This document shows positions 35,331-44,707 of a DNA stretch of 64,000 nt, piece after piece. This DNA comes from Solibacteraceae bacterium (GTDB lineage: Bacteria > Acidobacteriota > Terriglobia > Bryobacterales > Bryobacteraceae), in contig JALSRK010000021.1 in assembly GCA_026984795.1 (NCBI GenBank), forward strand, positions 1-64,000, written 5' to 3'. The notes beneath the pieces were generated by a model. The model made no database searches. It worked only from the letters and a program-made list of their open reading frames with translations, and was not told where the DNA came from. Position 1 is the first letter of the stretch. The number at the start of each line of letters is the position of its first letter. The position numbers were made by a program, and so were the translations under genes.

Positions 35331-36868
35331 CTAGGAGGTCTTAAACTCCCCGAACGTGTGAGGCAGCTCCGTCATCAGGCCGCGCGGCCGGTCTTTCGTG
35401 TCATCGAGGATACCCCGGAACCGCGGGTCGCAGGTCAGATTGTGCTGCTCGAAAACGTCGTTCTCCACGTCGTAGAGCTGGTCGCATTGGAAATACTTCG
35501 GGGAATCGAACAAGACCCCATAGCGAATGCTCTCCCGGGCGGCGCCGCGGTTTGAGTTGCGCTGCCCATCAAGCGACACGAACCGTAGCCGGCCGGTGCG
35601 CGCCGCTTCCACCACGTCGGTTCGGATCGCTCGCTGCGCTCTGGCCGGCGGGCGGTTGGCGATGTACTTCCACTTGCGCGTCACCACGCCCCGGATGGTC
35701 GAGCACTCCACTCCAGGTAGAGCTCTTGGCGCCAGTTGGACGGCTCGGCTCCGCCTCGCAGAATCGAAACGAAACTGGCGCCGTCCTGCGCCATGCCCTC
35801 GGGCGGCGCCGCCCCGGCCAGATCTAGGGAGGTGACCGCCAGGTCCACGTTCACGCAGATTGAGCCCACCTGCCCGGGTTTCCGGATCCCCCGGGGCCAA
35901 CGGGCGATGGACGGGATGTGACACGCCTCGTAGCAGGTGTACTTGCCGCGGCTGCCATGGTCGCTGCTGAAGATGAGGAGCGCATTGTCAGCCACTCCGA
36001 GCTCCTTGAGCTTCTGCATCACGACGCCCACGGCGTAGTCGATCCAGGTGGCCACGGCGTTGCGCTCTGCAAGGCCCTCCTTGCGCAGCCGTTCGAAGAC
36101 CGACCCGCGGGGCGGCACCGCTTCAGACGCTCCGTCGAGAATTCCAGGCGGAGTGAACTGCGGATCGCCCTGCATCATCCTTGCCCCGTACTTTTCGTGG
36201 GGGAGCGTGAGCGGTGGTGGAGGAAGAAGGGCTGGCGGTGGTAACGGTCCATGAACTCCAGCGCTCCCTCAGTGACCCACTCGAGGTTGTGGACGGCCAT
36301 CTTCTCAGACAGGCCGAGCCACTCTTTGTTGTTGATGTAGATCCGCTCGGCGTAGTCCCAGCCGAAGTTCACCTGGATGTAGCGCAGGTTGCGTTCATAG
36401 ACGGTCCGCACGCGGCGGTTCTCTTCCGGGTCGAACGGGTCGGCGTCCTTGTTCAAGCCCTGGACCCGGCCGTTGCCCCCCGGCGGCGAGGCGCCACTTG
36501 CCGACCATGCCAGCGGCGTAGCCCGCCCGCTTGAGCTCCCGCCCAATGTTGGTCTCTTCGGGATCGAGGTTCGTGTTCCACTGGATCGTGCCGGGAGTTC
36601 CGGGCGGGAACCGACGGCGGAAAGGCCGTCTGGGGCTGGCATAGCGGCCGGTCACCAAGGAATAGCGGCTCGGCGTGCAGACCGCCGACGTCACATAGTA
36701 GCGCGAAAACGTGACGCCGTCCCGGGCCAGCGCGTCGATGTTCGGCCGGGATTCGTGGACCGGCGCCTCGCCAGCCAGGCTACTAGCCGCGGATACGCCG
36801 GCTATGTCGAACAGTTCCCTTCGGTTCAATTCGAGTGGGGCCACTGCGGTCTCTTTCCTGGGGCGCAT
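35331..36868 (-). pseudogene. Shattered type I sulfatase
   Basis: Sulfatase sequence runs over four frame segments. The first (36868 to ~36480) has SRYYVTSAVCTPSRYSLVTG with the CxPSR motif but lacks the usual N-terminal D-D metal ligands: VHESRPNIDALARDG follows the leader directly, so an internal piece is deleted. Later segments read NFGWDYAERIYINNKEWLGL, ALLIFSSDHGSRGKYTCYEA, and RYGVLFDSPKYFQCDQLYDV. At least three frameshifts separate them. It cannot make a working enzyme and, with the neighbouring amidase, marks a decaying stretch. Confidence 0.82.
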
Positions 36869-37017
36869 TCACTCACCCCAAAAGCCGACTGTCCAGAGCG
36901 TTTGCTTGAGCGCCGGCGCGACGCGCCCGCAGAGCTCGAGCCTCTCTGTATCTGCATTTGCGCCTCCCGCCCGGAATCTTTGCTAGGATGCTGGCGACCC
37001 AGCCAACGGAGGTGGCA

Positions 37018-38008
37018 ATGACACCAAACCTGCTGATCGCCATAGTGGCGGGGATCCTTCTGGCCGCCGTGACGCCAGGCCGGGGGGGGAACTCATCGCT
37101 TCAACCCGAACGTCTTCCACAACACGTTCTCTTCCGCCCATCCGCCCGTGCTGCGCATCCGGCCGGGCGACCGCGTCGTGACCCGAACCATCGACGCCCG
37201 CGGCTACGATGAGAACAACAAGAAGGTAGCCGAGCGTCCAAACCCACAGACCGGGCCGTTCTACATCGAAGGGGCGATGCCGGGTGACGTGCTGGTGGTC
37301 TACCTCGAGAAGATCGAACCGAACCGTGCGACGGCCTAGTCGAGCAGCGTGCTCGCGCCCTATGCCGCGGATCCGGACTTCCTGCGCTTCGAAGCCGAGC
37401 GGAAACAGACGACAGAGACCTGGATGATCGACCAAGAGAGAGGCGTCGCCCGGCTCGAGGTAAGCGCCGTCCGCCCTTCGGTCATCGAAGTGCCCTTGCG
37501 GCCGATGCTCGGCTGCGTGGCAACGGCTCCAGACCGCAAGGCGGCGGTCCCGACCAGCACGCCAGACCGCTTTGGCGGCAACATGGACTACCCCGGCATG
37601 GTCGCCGGCGTCCAGCTGATGCTGCCGGTTTATGAGCCGGAAGCGCTGCTGTTCCTGGGCGACGGGCACGCGCGCCAGGGCAGCGGCGAAGTGGTCGGCA
37701 ACGCGCTGGAGGTGTCGATGGACGTGACCTTCCGGGTGGAACTGATCCAACACAAGAAGATCGGCTGGCCGCGGCTGGAGACCGCGGACTACATCATGGT
37801 GCTTGGCAGCGCCCGGCCGCTCCTCCAGGCGCTGCAACACGCTACGACAGAGCTCCTGCGGTGGCTGATGGCCGACTACGGTTTCGACGAGCGGGGCGCC
37901 TCGTTGCTGATGGGCCATGCGCTCGAATACGAGATCGCCAATGTAGTCGATCCGCATTTCACGGTGGCGGCGGAGATCCGCAAGACCTACCTGGGCGCCA
38001 CCCGGTGA
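37018..38008 (+). pseudogene. Broken acetamidase/formamidase family gene
   Basis: ATG 37018 after GGAGG begins a signal-like stretch MTPNLLIAIVAGILLAAVTP. A run of eight G (37082-37089) then breaks the frame. The continuing frame reads HRFNPNVFHNTFSSAHPPVL, RIRPGDRVVTRTIDARG and GPFYIEGAMPGDVLVVYLEK, typical of acetamidase/formamidase proteins. An in-frame TAG at 37337-37339 interrupts it. The rest (LAPYAADPDFLRFE to TYLGATR at 38008) is well preserved, including GNMDYPGMVAGVQLMLPVY and GDGHARQGSGEV. Two lesions make it a pseudogene unless both are sequence errors. Confidence 0.8.
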
Positions 38009-38443
38009 CACCCCCCGGAGACGGCGAGACCCACCGACCGCGGTGGCAAACCGCCTGCACGTCGCCCTTAGGCTGGAAAAAGTTGTCCCCGCCACAGAGC
38101 TTTCTCATGTGGGGGAATCCCGAATCGGGTATGATTGAGTTGCCTCCGGGCTGAGATGTAACTAAAACAGGATGTCGGGCGCCGGGCCGGCACCTCGGCA
38201 AAGAGCTGGGCTGCTCCTTCCAAAAGATTGTATGCTCCCCGCCCTCTGACTCTAAACCCAGCGCAGCGGTGGCAGAAAGATCACGCCGGTGAATACCGCC
38301 CTCTCGACCACCGAATCGTATCGCGTCCGGCGCGGGCCGGGACTTCCGGCGGTTGCGCCTGGCGACCCCCGGTCCACTCTATCGGGCGGTACAACTGCTT
38401 CTCGGGCCGGCTCGGCTTTCGGCAACGCAGCCCAAGCATCACC
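38009..38443. other. Intergenic region upstream of the radical SAM gene
   Basis: 435 bp. The open frame of the radical SAM gene extends back to 38228 but this part lacks family similarity. A five-pair hairpin (38040-38054) is the only structure noticed. No riboswitch consensus, including the B12 box, was recognised. Confidence 0.4.
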
Positions 38444-40027
38444 ATGAAAATCCTACTCTACAACCCAGACAACGGCGTGACGCAGAATTTCATGCCACAC
38501 CTGTGGATGTTCCTGCTCCAAACGCTCACCCCTCCGGAGCACGAGGTCGTTTTGATCGACGGGAACACGCAGCCGATGAGCGACGCCGAACTGGTCCGGT
38601 TCGTTCGTGACCAGGGAGTCGGCCTGGTGGGGATCGGCGCCATGACTCGAATGATCGCCAAGGCATATCGTGTCGCCGGCGCCCTGCGGGCGGCGGGCGT
38701 GCCGGTGGTCATGGGCGGACCTCATGTCACCGCGATCCCGGAAGAAGCGCTGGGAGAAGACGGTGGACCGCGCCACGCCGACGCCGTCGCGATCGGCGAG
38801 GCGGACGAGATCTGGCCGCAGATCGTGGAAGACGCGGCCCGGGGCTGCCTGAAGGACCGCTATGCGGCCGCGGACGAATTCGGACGGCCCCGCAAGCCGG
38901 ACCTGGGCGGCTACCCCAAGATCCCGTGGGAGTCGCTCGACATCGAACAATTCAACCGGGTTCCGGGGTTCATGAGATGGGTGGTGAAACGTTTCCGCCT
39001 AGAGTGGGAGACGTTCCACATCATCCCGATCGAATCCGGCCGAGGCTGCCCGTACGGCTGTGAGTTCTGTACGGTGACGGGATTCTTCGGCGGCTCGATC
39101 CGGTTCCGCACGAATGAAAGCATCGTGGAAGAACTGCTGCGTTTGAAGGCGCGGGCGGCCCGAAGCCGCGGCCAGATCGCCGTCTTTTTCGTGGACGACA
39201 ACTTCGCCATCAACGTGAAGCGCACCAAGTCGCTCCTGCGGGAGATCATCGCCGCGGGCGCGCAACTCACTTGGATCGCCCAGATCAGCGCGAACCTGCT
39301 GCACGACGAGGAGCTGGTGGAGCTGATCGCGGAGTCCGGAGGCCGGTGGATCTTCATCGGGATGGAATCGCTCGATCCGGCGAACCTGGCTGCGGTCAAC
39401 AAGGGCTTCAGCAAACCGGCCGAATACGGGGCAGTGCTGGACCGGTTGGCGCGCCGCAACATATACGCGATCACCTCGTTCATCTTCGGACTGGACAACG
39501 ACCGACGGGGAGTCGGCGCCCGCACCTTGGACAAACTGGAAACCTGGGCTCCCGGGCTGCCCGTCTTCGGCCAGATCACCCCGTTCCCTGCAACACCGTT
39601 CTATGAGCGCCTGGCGAAAGAAGGCCGGCTCACGCGACCGAAGCATTGGCTCGAGTTCACGCCGTTCCGCATGGCGCACACGCCCCGGGGGATGACCGCG
39701 TCCGAGGTTCAGGCCGAAGTCCGGGAAGCCTGGACGCGGGCTTACAGCCCTTCCGCGGCGTCGAGAGCGCTCGATGCCCTGCATGATCAGCCGGCCGCAT
39801 ATAAGATCAGCCATTTCGTGGCGCGGCTCTTCTTCCGGAACATCTACTTCCCGCAAAAAGGAGCCTGGGCATGGGCGAAGCTCATCGCGCGGAACTGGAG
39901 GCCGCTCGTGCGGGTCGTCTACGACTCCTTCACGAAGTGGCCGGGGAGCGCGGACAGGCCGGCGGACACGGGCCGCGCGGGCGCTCCGGTCTCGGCCCTC
40001 AATGAGGCGGAAAGCGCCGGGGGCTGA
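38444..40027 (+). CDS. B12-binding-domain radical SAM protein
   Basis: 527 residues from ATG 38444 (MKILLYNPDNGVTQNFMPHL). The N-terminal ~150 residues are a cobalamin-binding Rossmann domain (VVMGGPHVTAIPEEAL, AVAIGEADEIWPQIV). The radical SAM core follows with SGRGCPYGCEFCTVTG supplying the C-x3-C-x2-C cluster ligands, then VFFVDDNFAIN and RWIFIGMESLDPANLAAVNK. The C-terminal region resembles the DUF4070 tail of this group. Members do methylation, ring rearrangement or oxidative chemistry; the reaction cannot be predicted. It stands alone, followed by a convergent oxidase gene. Confidence 0.88.
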   Translation: MKILLYNPDNGVTQNFMPHLWMFLLQTLTPPEHEVVLIDGNTQPMSDAELVRFVRDQGVGLVGIGAMTRMIAKAYRVAGALRAAGVPVVMGGPHVTAIPEEALGEDGGPRHADAVAIGEADEIWPQIVEDAARGCLKDRYAAADEFGRPRKPDLGGYPKIPWESLDIEQFNRVPGFMRWVVKRFRLEWETFHIIPIESGRGCPYGCEFCTVTGFFGGSIRFRTNESIVEELLRLKARAARSRGQIAVFFVDDNFAINVKRTKSLLREIIAAGAQLTWIAQISANLLHDEELVELIAESGGRWIFIGMESLDPANLAAVNKGFSKPAEYGAVLDRLARRNIYAITSFIFGLDNDRRGVGARTLDKLETWAPGLPVFGQITPFPATPFYERLAKEGRLTRPKHWLEFTPFRMAHTPRGMTASEVQAEVREAWTRAYSPSAASRALDALHDQPAAYKISHFVARLFFRNIYFPQKGAWAWAKLIARNWRPLVRVVYDSFTKWPGSADRPADTGRAGAPVSALNEAESAGG

Positions 40028-40077
40028 AACGGGCGGATCTGTTGCCGTCGCCGACCTGTCGGGGGGAAGCCGGGGCC

Positions 40078-41487
40078 TCAATCCGCGGCGGCGGCCTGCC
40101 GGGAGGGATCGGGATCCGGCAACATCTTGCCGGGGTTCAGCCGCCCTTCCGGATCGAACACATCCTTGATGCGCCGCATCGTCTCCAGCGCCTGGGGCGA
40201 GAACTGCTTCGGCATCATCGGCATCTTCTCGATCCCGACGCCGTGCTCGCCGGTGATGGAGCCGCCGTATTCCAGGCACTTCCCGAGGATCTCGAAGCTC
40301 GCCCGCATCGCTTTGTCCAGGTCACCGGGCTTGCGGGCATTGAAGAGGATCAACGGGTGCATGTTGCCGTCGCCGGCATGGAAAATGTTGCTGATCGTCA
40401 GGCCGTATTTCTCCGCCACCTGCTGAATGAAACGCAGCGTGGCGGGAATCTTGCTCCGGGGCACCATTCCGTCCTGAACAAGGTACGTCGGGCTGACCCG
40501 CCCGATCGCCCCGAAGGCGTTCTTGCGGCCTTTCCACAGCCGGGCGCGCTCCTCGGCGGTACGGGCCTCGCGGATCTCCCGCGCCCGGCACCGCAGGCAG
40601 ACCTCACGGATCTGCTCGATCTGCTCGTCGATGGCCTGGCGTACGCCCTCGACCTCGATGAGCAGCACCGCTGAAGCGTCCATGGGATACCCGGCGCCGG
40701 TGGCCTCTTCCACCATCCGCAGCATCACGCCGTCCATCATTTCGAGGGCCACCGGTGTAATGCCGCAGGCAGTGATCTCGGAAACCGTTTCTCCACAGTC
40801 TTCAGGCGAGTCGTAGATGGCGAGCAGGGTCCGGACGGCCTCGGGTTTCCGCATCAGCCGGACGGTGATTTTCGTCACCAGCGCCAGCATGCCTTCCGAG
40901 CCGGTGATCAGGCCGGTGATGTCGTAGCCCGGCAGGTCGAGCTCCTTGCCGCCGGTCTCGACGACGCTGCCGTCCGGCAGCACCAGCTCCAGGCCCAGCA
41001 CGTGGTTGGCGGTCACCCCGTAAGCCAGGGTATGGGGGCCCGCGGAGTTCTCGGCGACGTTGCCGCCCATGGTGCAAGCTTTCTGGCTGGAGGGGTCGGG
41101 GGCATAAAAACACCCGTCGGTTTCCACTGCGGCGGTAATATCGAGGTTGACGACGCCGGGCTGCACGACAGCCCTCTCGTTGGCCAGGTCGATTTCCAGG
41201 ATACGGTTCATGCGAGAGAAAGCGATCATCACGCCGCCCGCCACCGGGACGGCCCCGCCGCTCAGACCGGTACCGGCCCCGCGGCCGACGATCGGGACGC
41301 CGTAGTCCCGGGCTAGCTTCACTACGGAGACGACCTCCTCGGTACTGCGGGGAAACACCACCAGCTCGGGGCGGGCTTTGTCCACCGCGCCGTCGTACTC
41401 GTAAAGGGTGAGGTCCTCGGGCCGGTCGAGACAGCCTTGCTCCCCGAACAAGGCCTTGAGCGCTTCTCGTAATGCTGACGGAATCAT
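40078..41487 (-). CDS. glcD: FAD-linked oxidase, glycolate oxidase subunit GlcD-like
   Basis: 469 residues from ATG 41487 (MIPSALREALKALFGEQGCL); a longer start at 41523 is possible. The PCMH-type FAD domain contains VVFPRSTEEVVSVVKLARDY and PIVGRGAGTGLSGGAVP, then APDPSSQKACTMGGNVAENS and GLELVLPDGSVVETGG. The C-terminus carries NIFHAGDGNMHPLILFN and GSITGEHGVGIEKM with metal-ligand histidines and glutamate. It would oxidise glycolate or D-lactate to the keto acid. The GlcE and GlcF partners are not in the window. Confidence 0.9.
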   Translation of the reverse strand: MIPSALREALKALFGEQGCLDRPEDLTLYEYDGAVDKARPELVVFPRSTEEVVSVVKLARDYGVPIVGRGAGTGLSGGAVPVAGGVMIAFSRMNRILEIDLANERAVVQPGVVNLDITAAVETDGCFYAPDPSSQKACTMGGNVAENSAGPHTLAYGVTANHVLGLELVLPDGSVVETGGKELDLPGYDITGLITGSEGMLALVTKITVRLMRKPEAVRTLLAIYDSPEDCGETVSEITACGITPVALEMMDGVMLRMVEEATGAGYPMDASAVLLIEVEGVRQAIDEQIEQIREVCLRCRAREIREARTAEERARLWKGRKNAFGAIGRVSPTYLVQDGMVPRSKIPATLRFIQQVAEKYGLTISNIFHAGDGNMHPLILFNARKPGDLDKAMRASFEILGKCLEYGGSITGEHGVGIEKMPMMPKQFSPQALETMRRIKDVFDPEGRLNPGKMLPDPDPSRQAAAAD

Positions 41488-41530
41488 GAGTCCCTGTCGC
41501 CTGCTCCTCCGGCAGCGCGCCATCTCCCGG

Positions 41531-42052
41531 TCAGAGCAGAGAGCGAACGTAATCTATCATCCGCTCGTCCGACCAGTTGGTGGCGCCGATGATCTTTTGC
41601 CGCACTTTGCCCGCCGAATCGATGATGTAAGTCTCCGGATAGCGGTAGGTCCCGTAACGGGAGCTGATTTCCGCCGCCGGATCGCGGGCCGTAAGGAACT
41701 TGACGTTGTGCCTCTCGAGGAAGCGCCGGTACGCCCCCGCGTCCTCGTCCACACTGATGCCGAGCACCACCACACCCTCATCCTTGAGCTTTTGATGGAA
41801 GGCGTTCAGGGAAGGGATCTCTTCGATGCAGGGCGGACACCACGTGGCCCAGAAGTTCAGCACCAGAACCTTACCGCCGAAGTTCGCCGGGGAGACGACG
41901 AGGCCGCTGTCGGTCTGGATCTGGAAGTCCGGCGCCGTGTCCCCCACCCCGATCACGCGGTCGCGCAGCGTGTCGGCGACGACGAAGATCAGCACCGCCA
42001 GCAGTCCGCCGATGAGCGCCTTCAGTATCCGGTCAGTCCTCGATGATTGCAT
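41531..42052 (-). CDS. TlpA/ResA-like thioredoxin family protein
   Basis: 173 residues. One N-terminal membrane helix (LIGGLLAVLIFVVADTL) anchors a periplasmic thioredoxin fold. The active site is NFWATWCPPCIEEIPSLN (CxxC as CPPC), and RYPETYIIDSAGKV includes the cis-proline region. Such proteins reduce disulfides for cytochrome c maturation or act as peroxiredoxin-like reductases. It lies 43 bp upstream of glcD on the same strand and may be cotranscribed. It is divergent from the pterin operon. Confidence 0.88.
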   Translation of the reverse strand: MQSSRTDRILKALIGGLLAVLIFVVADTLRDRVIGVGDTAPDFQIQTDSGLVVSPANFGGKVLVLNFWATWCPPCIEEIPSLNAFHQKLKDEGVVVLGISVDEDAGAYRRFLERHNVKFLTARDPAAEISSRYGTYRYPETYIIDSAGKVRQKIIGATNWSDERMIDYVRSLL

Positions 42053-42164
42053 TGCAAGTCACTTACAATTTTAGAGGATCGCGGCGGTCTCGAGTTCATC
42101 TAATGGAAAGAGCGGGGCGGTCCGCGGCTGAGGATTGCGCCGCATCCACCCCCGCGTTCTGCGA

Positions 42165-42590
42165 ATGCAAATGCTGATCACGCGAAAGCTGGAGTTCTCG
42201 GCTTCTCATGTCTGCCGCCGGCCGGAGCTGTCCGAGGAGGAGAACCGGCGGCTCTACGGGGAGGAAGCGAGTCCCCACGGCCACGGACACAACTTCGTCG
42301 CCGAGATCACCCTGGAAGGGGAGCCCGACCCCGTAACCGGAATGGTCTATGACCTGAAGGCCTTGAATGAGGTGACGCAGCGCGAGATCGTGGACAGCTA
42401 CGACCACCGTTTCTTGAACCGTGAAGTGCCGCCATTCGACCGGGTGGTTCCGACGCCGGAGAACATCGCCCGGGACATCTGGCGCCGGCTCGCCCGGCAC
42501 TTTTCCGATGCCCGAGTTCGGCTCCACCGGGTGCGGCTCTACGAGACGGACGACTTCTACGTGGACTGTTTCGGCGAGGACGGACAATGA
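42165..42590 (+). CDS. 6-pyruvoyltetrahydropterin synthase paralogue, PTPS-III-like
   Basis: About 141 residues; ATG 42165 or 42171 is likely, in place of the upstream ATG 42135. The zinc ligands are present in LEFSASH and HGHGHNF. The position of the catalytic Cys is Glu: YGEEASPHGHGHN here against YGKCDNPFGHGHD in the next gene. Glu replacing Cys is the mark of PTPS-III, which forms 6-hydroxymethyl-dihydropterin and can replace FolB in folate synthesis. It is coupled by ATGA overlap to the second paralogue and close to folE, fitting a pterin/folate operon. The reaction is inferred. Confidence 0.82.
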   Translation: MQMLITRKLEFSASHVCRRPELSEEENRRLYGEEASPHGHGHNFVAEITLEGEPDPVTGMVYDLKALNEVTQREIVDSYDHRFLNREVPPFDRVVPTPENIARDIWRRLARHFSDARVRLHRVRLYETDDFYVDCFGEDGQ

Positions 42591-43012
42591 GAGTTACGCG
42601 GCGTTACCGGTTCGCCGCCTCGCACCGGCTGCATTCCCGCCGGCTGAGCAGCGAAGAGAACAGGCAGGTATACGGCAAGTGCGACAACCCGTTCGGGCAT
42701 GGACACGACTACGTATTGGAGATCAGCGTGCGGGGGCCGGTGAGCGAGGAGTCCGGCCGGGTGGTGCCGGTCCGCCGATTGGATGAGCTCGTCGAACGGG
42801 AAGTCTTGCGCGAGTTCCGTTACGCCGACCTGAACAGCCGGATCCAGACATTCGCGGCTGGCGATGTGGTACCCACTACCGAGAACGTGGCCCGGGAGAT
42901 CTGGAGACGCCTCTCGAGAGCGTGGCCCGGCGAGTTCTCGGACGGGCCGGTCCTCGATACGGTGCGGCTTTACGAAACCCGCAAGAACGTCATCGAGCTG
43001 ACAGGAAGATGA
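42587..43012 (+). CDS. queD: 6-pyruvoyltetrahydropterin synthase / QueD family protein
   Basis: 141 residues, start overlapping the previous stop (ATGA). RYRFAASHRLHS and FGHGHDY carry the three zinc histidines, and YGKCDN keeps the catalytic Cys lost in the upstream paralogue. The late DTVRLYETRKNVIEL has the conserved Glu. It may make 6-pyruvoyl-tetrahydropterin or 6-carboxy-tetrahydropterin for queuosine synthesis; no QueC, QueE or sepiapterin reductase is nearby to decide. Confidence 0.85.
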   Translation: MRVTRRYRFAASHRLHSRRLSSEENRQVYGKCDNPFGHGHDYVLEISVRGPVSEESGRVVPVRRLDELVEREVLREFRYADLNSRIQTFAAGDVVPTTENVAREIWRRLSRAWPGEFSDGPVLDTVRLYETRKNVIELTGR

Positions 43013-43015
43013 AAC

Positions 43016-43630
43016 ATGTCAGGGAACAACGCCATTCTAGAAGTGATGCCGAAACGTGACGCAACAGGGGCCATCGCCGGGTTGATCCGGCAGGTTCTGG
43101 CCCACCTCGGCGAGGACCCGGAGCGCGACGGTCTGCAGAAAACGCCCGACCGGGTCGAGCAGGCGCTGCGCTTCCTTACCGAGGGCTACGAGAAGAGAGT
43201 CGACGACGTGGTCAACGGCGCGCTTTTCGACGTCGAATACGACGAGATGGTGATCGTCCGGGACATCGAGTTCTTCAGCCTGTGCGAGCACCACCTGCTG
43301 CCGTTTTTCGGCACGATGCACGTCGCCTATATCCCGAGCAAGAAGGTCCTCGGGCTCAGCAAGATCCCGCGCATTGTGGACATGTTCGCCCGCCGGCTCC
43401 AGGTGCAGGAGCGGCTCACTCAGCAGGTCGCCCAGTGCCTGATGGAAGTGCTCGAGCCGGAAGGCGTCGGAGTAGTGTGTGAGGCCCGGCATCTGTGCAT
43501 GATGATGCGCGGTGTCGAGAAGCAGCACTCGGGAGCCATCACCAGCGCCATGCTCGGGTCCTTCCGCGACGACAAAGCCACCCGCGAGGAACTGCTTTCC
43601 CTGATCGGGCATCAGACGCTGCGGTTCTGA
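43016..43630 (+). CDS. folE: GTP cyclohydrolase I
   Basis: 204 residues, 3 bp after the PTPS gene and preceded by [26 protein letters not shown] has the zinc Cys and His ligands. [33 protein letters not shown] and [15 protein letters not shown] (second zinc Cys) complete the signature. It converts GTP to 7,8-dihydroneopterin triphosphate, the first step for folate, biopterin and deazaguanine pathways, and supplies the two PTPS paralogues upstream. Confidence 0.96.
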   Translation: MSGNNAILEVMPKRDATGAIAGLIRQVLAHLGEDPERDGLQKTPDRVEQALRFLTEGYEKRVDDVVNGALFDVEYDEMVIVRDIEFFSLCEHHLLPFFGTMHVAYIPSKKVLGLSKIPRIVDMFARRLQVQERLTQQVAQCLMEVLEPEGVGVVCEARHLCMMMRGVEKQHSGAITSAMLGSFRDDKATREELLSLIGHQTLRF

Positions 43631-43710
43631 AGCCGGCTGGGGGCGGCAAAGAGGCGCGGCGCCCGTGTGCGGCTCGCCACGCGCGCTCCGTACGGTACGA
43701 TAATGAAGCG

Positions 43711-44115
43711 ATGCTCGATCAGTTCCGCCAGTTCGATGCCGGTCCGGATCCTTTTGGGAAAACCTGGCGCGTGGAGTTCGTTTGGCTCCAGACAGCCATC
43801 GCCATCCGGCACGCCGACGCCGTAGATGTCAAGTTCTTCCTTTCGGACGGGAGCCGGAAGTTGGAAAAGGTGGTGGCCCTGCCTCACGCCGCGCTGCGGG
43901 AACTCGCTGGACGGCTCGGGCGCCCGTTGAGCGATCCGTGGTGCTCGCGCCTCGCGGCGCTGCACATCAAGCATATGATCGAGAGTTGGGAAGACATGGA
44001 GAAGACGCTTGTCACGGTTTCGCCCGAGGAGCTCCAAGGGTACGCGGCGGAGCTGGCGGGCCGCGCATCTTCGCCAGGGCAGGCTGAGCTTGCCCGGAAC
44101 AATCAGGATCCTTGA
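43711..44115 (+). CDS. Conserved-looking hypothetical protein
   Basis: 134 residues from ATG 43711 (MLDQFRQFDAGPDPFGKTWR). The frame is open further left but overlaps folE out of frame, so this start is preferred. The sequence is a soluble alpha/beta mix with FVWLQTAIAIRHADAVDVKF and WEDMEKTLVTVSPEELQGYA; no family was recognised. It lies between folE and a STAS protein on the same strand. Confidence 0.6.
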   Translation: MLDQFRQFDAGPDPFGKTWRVEFVWLQTAIAIRHADAVDVKFFLSDGSRKLEKVVALPHAALRELAGRLGRPLSDPWCSRLAALHIKHMIESWEDMEKTLVTVSPEELQGYAAELAGRASSPGQAELARNNQDP

Positions 44116-44209
44116 TGCGGCCGGCGAGCAGCGCCTGACGGCGCGATCCCCGCGAGAATAACTTGTCACGAACCAGCCATTATCTGGATATCAGAAAAAG
44201 GAGTGTAAC

Positions 44210-44554
44210 TTGAGCCTCACAGTGAAGACACGAGAAAAGGACGGGGCCGTCATCGTCGACCTCGACGGACGGCTGACTCTCGGAGAAGCGACGGGAATGT
44301 TGCGGGAGGCCATCCGCGACCTCGTCGCCCAGAACAAGACCAACATCGTGCTGAACTTCAAGAACCTCGAATATATGGACAGCGCCGGGCTCGGCGAACT
44401 CGTCTCGGCCTACACCAGCGCCAAGAATGCCGGCGGGAAGGTCAAGATGGTCAACATGGGGGGCCGGGCTCTGGACCTGCTCCAGGTCACCAAGTTGATG
44501 ACTTTGTTCGAACTGTACGATGACGAAGAGGCTGCGGTAAAGAGCTTCGATTGA
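44210..44554 (+). CDS. STAS-domain anti-sigma factor antagonist
   Basis: 114 residues from TTG 44210, chosen because AAAAAGGAGTG precedes it. VIVDLDGRLTLGEATGMLRE and LNFKNLEYMDSAGLGELVSA match SpoIIAA/RsbV-type STAS domains; the Ser in DSAGLGEL is the expected phosphorylation site. Such proteins bind anti-sigma kinases in partner-switching networks. No kinase or phosphatase gene is adjacent. Confidence 0.92.
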   Translation: MSLTVKTREKDGAVIVDLDGRLTLGEATGMLREAIRDLVAQNKTNIVLNFKNLEYMDSAGLGELVSAYTSAKNAGGKVKMVNMGGRALDLLQVTKLMTLFELYDDEEAAVKSFD

Positions 44555-44555
44555 A

Positions 44556-44590
44556 CCGGACCGCCGGAAGCCGACGGCGGTTCCAGCTTT
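44556..44590 (+). terminator. Imperfect hairpin after the STAS gene
   Basis: GGACCGCCG (44558-44566) pairs with CGGCGGTTCC (44575-44584) with one bulge, and AGCTTTCT follows. It sits directly after the STAS stop, between convergent genes. Confidence 0.45.
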
Positions 44591-44707
44591 CTCCATCGAA
44601 AATTGCACCGTCAGCCGAGGACGGGCGTAAGATACCTGTCCGCCCTTGGCCCGGACTCAGCGGCAACAGACCGGGCGCCGCGACTTGGTAGGACGGTCCG
44701 TTCCCCC

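Noticed and set aside
38009-38443. Cobalamin riboswitch upstream of the B12-binding radical SAM gene
   Set aside because: No B12-box consensus or long helical architecture could be found.
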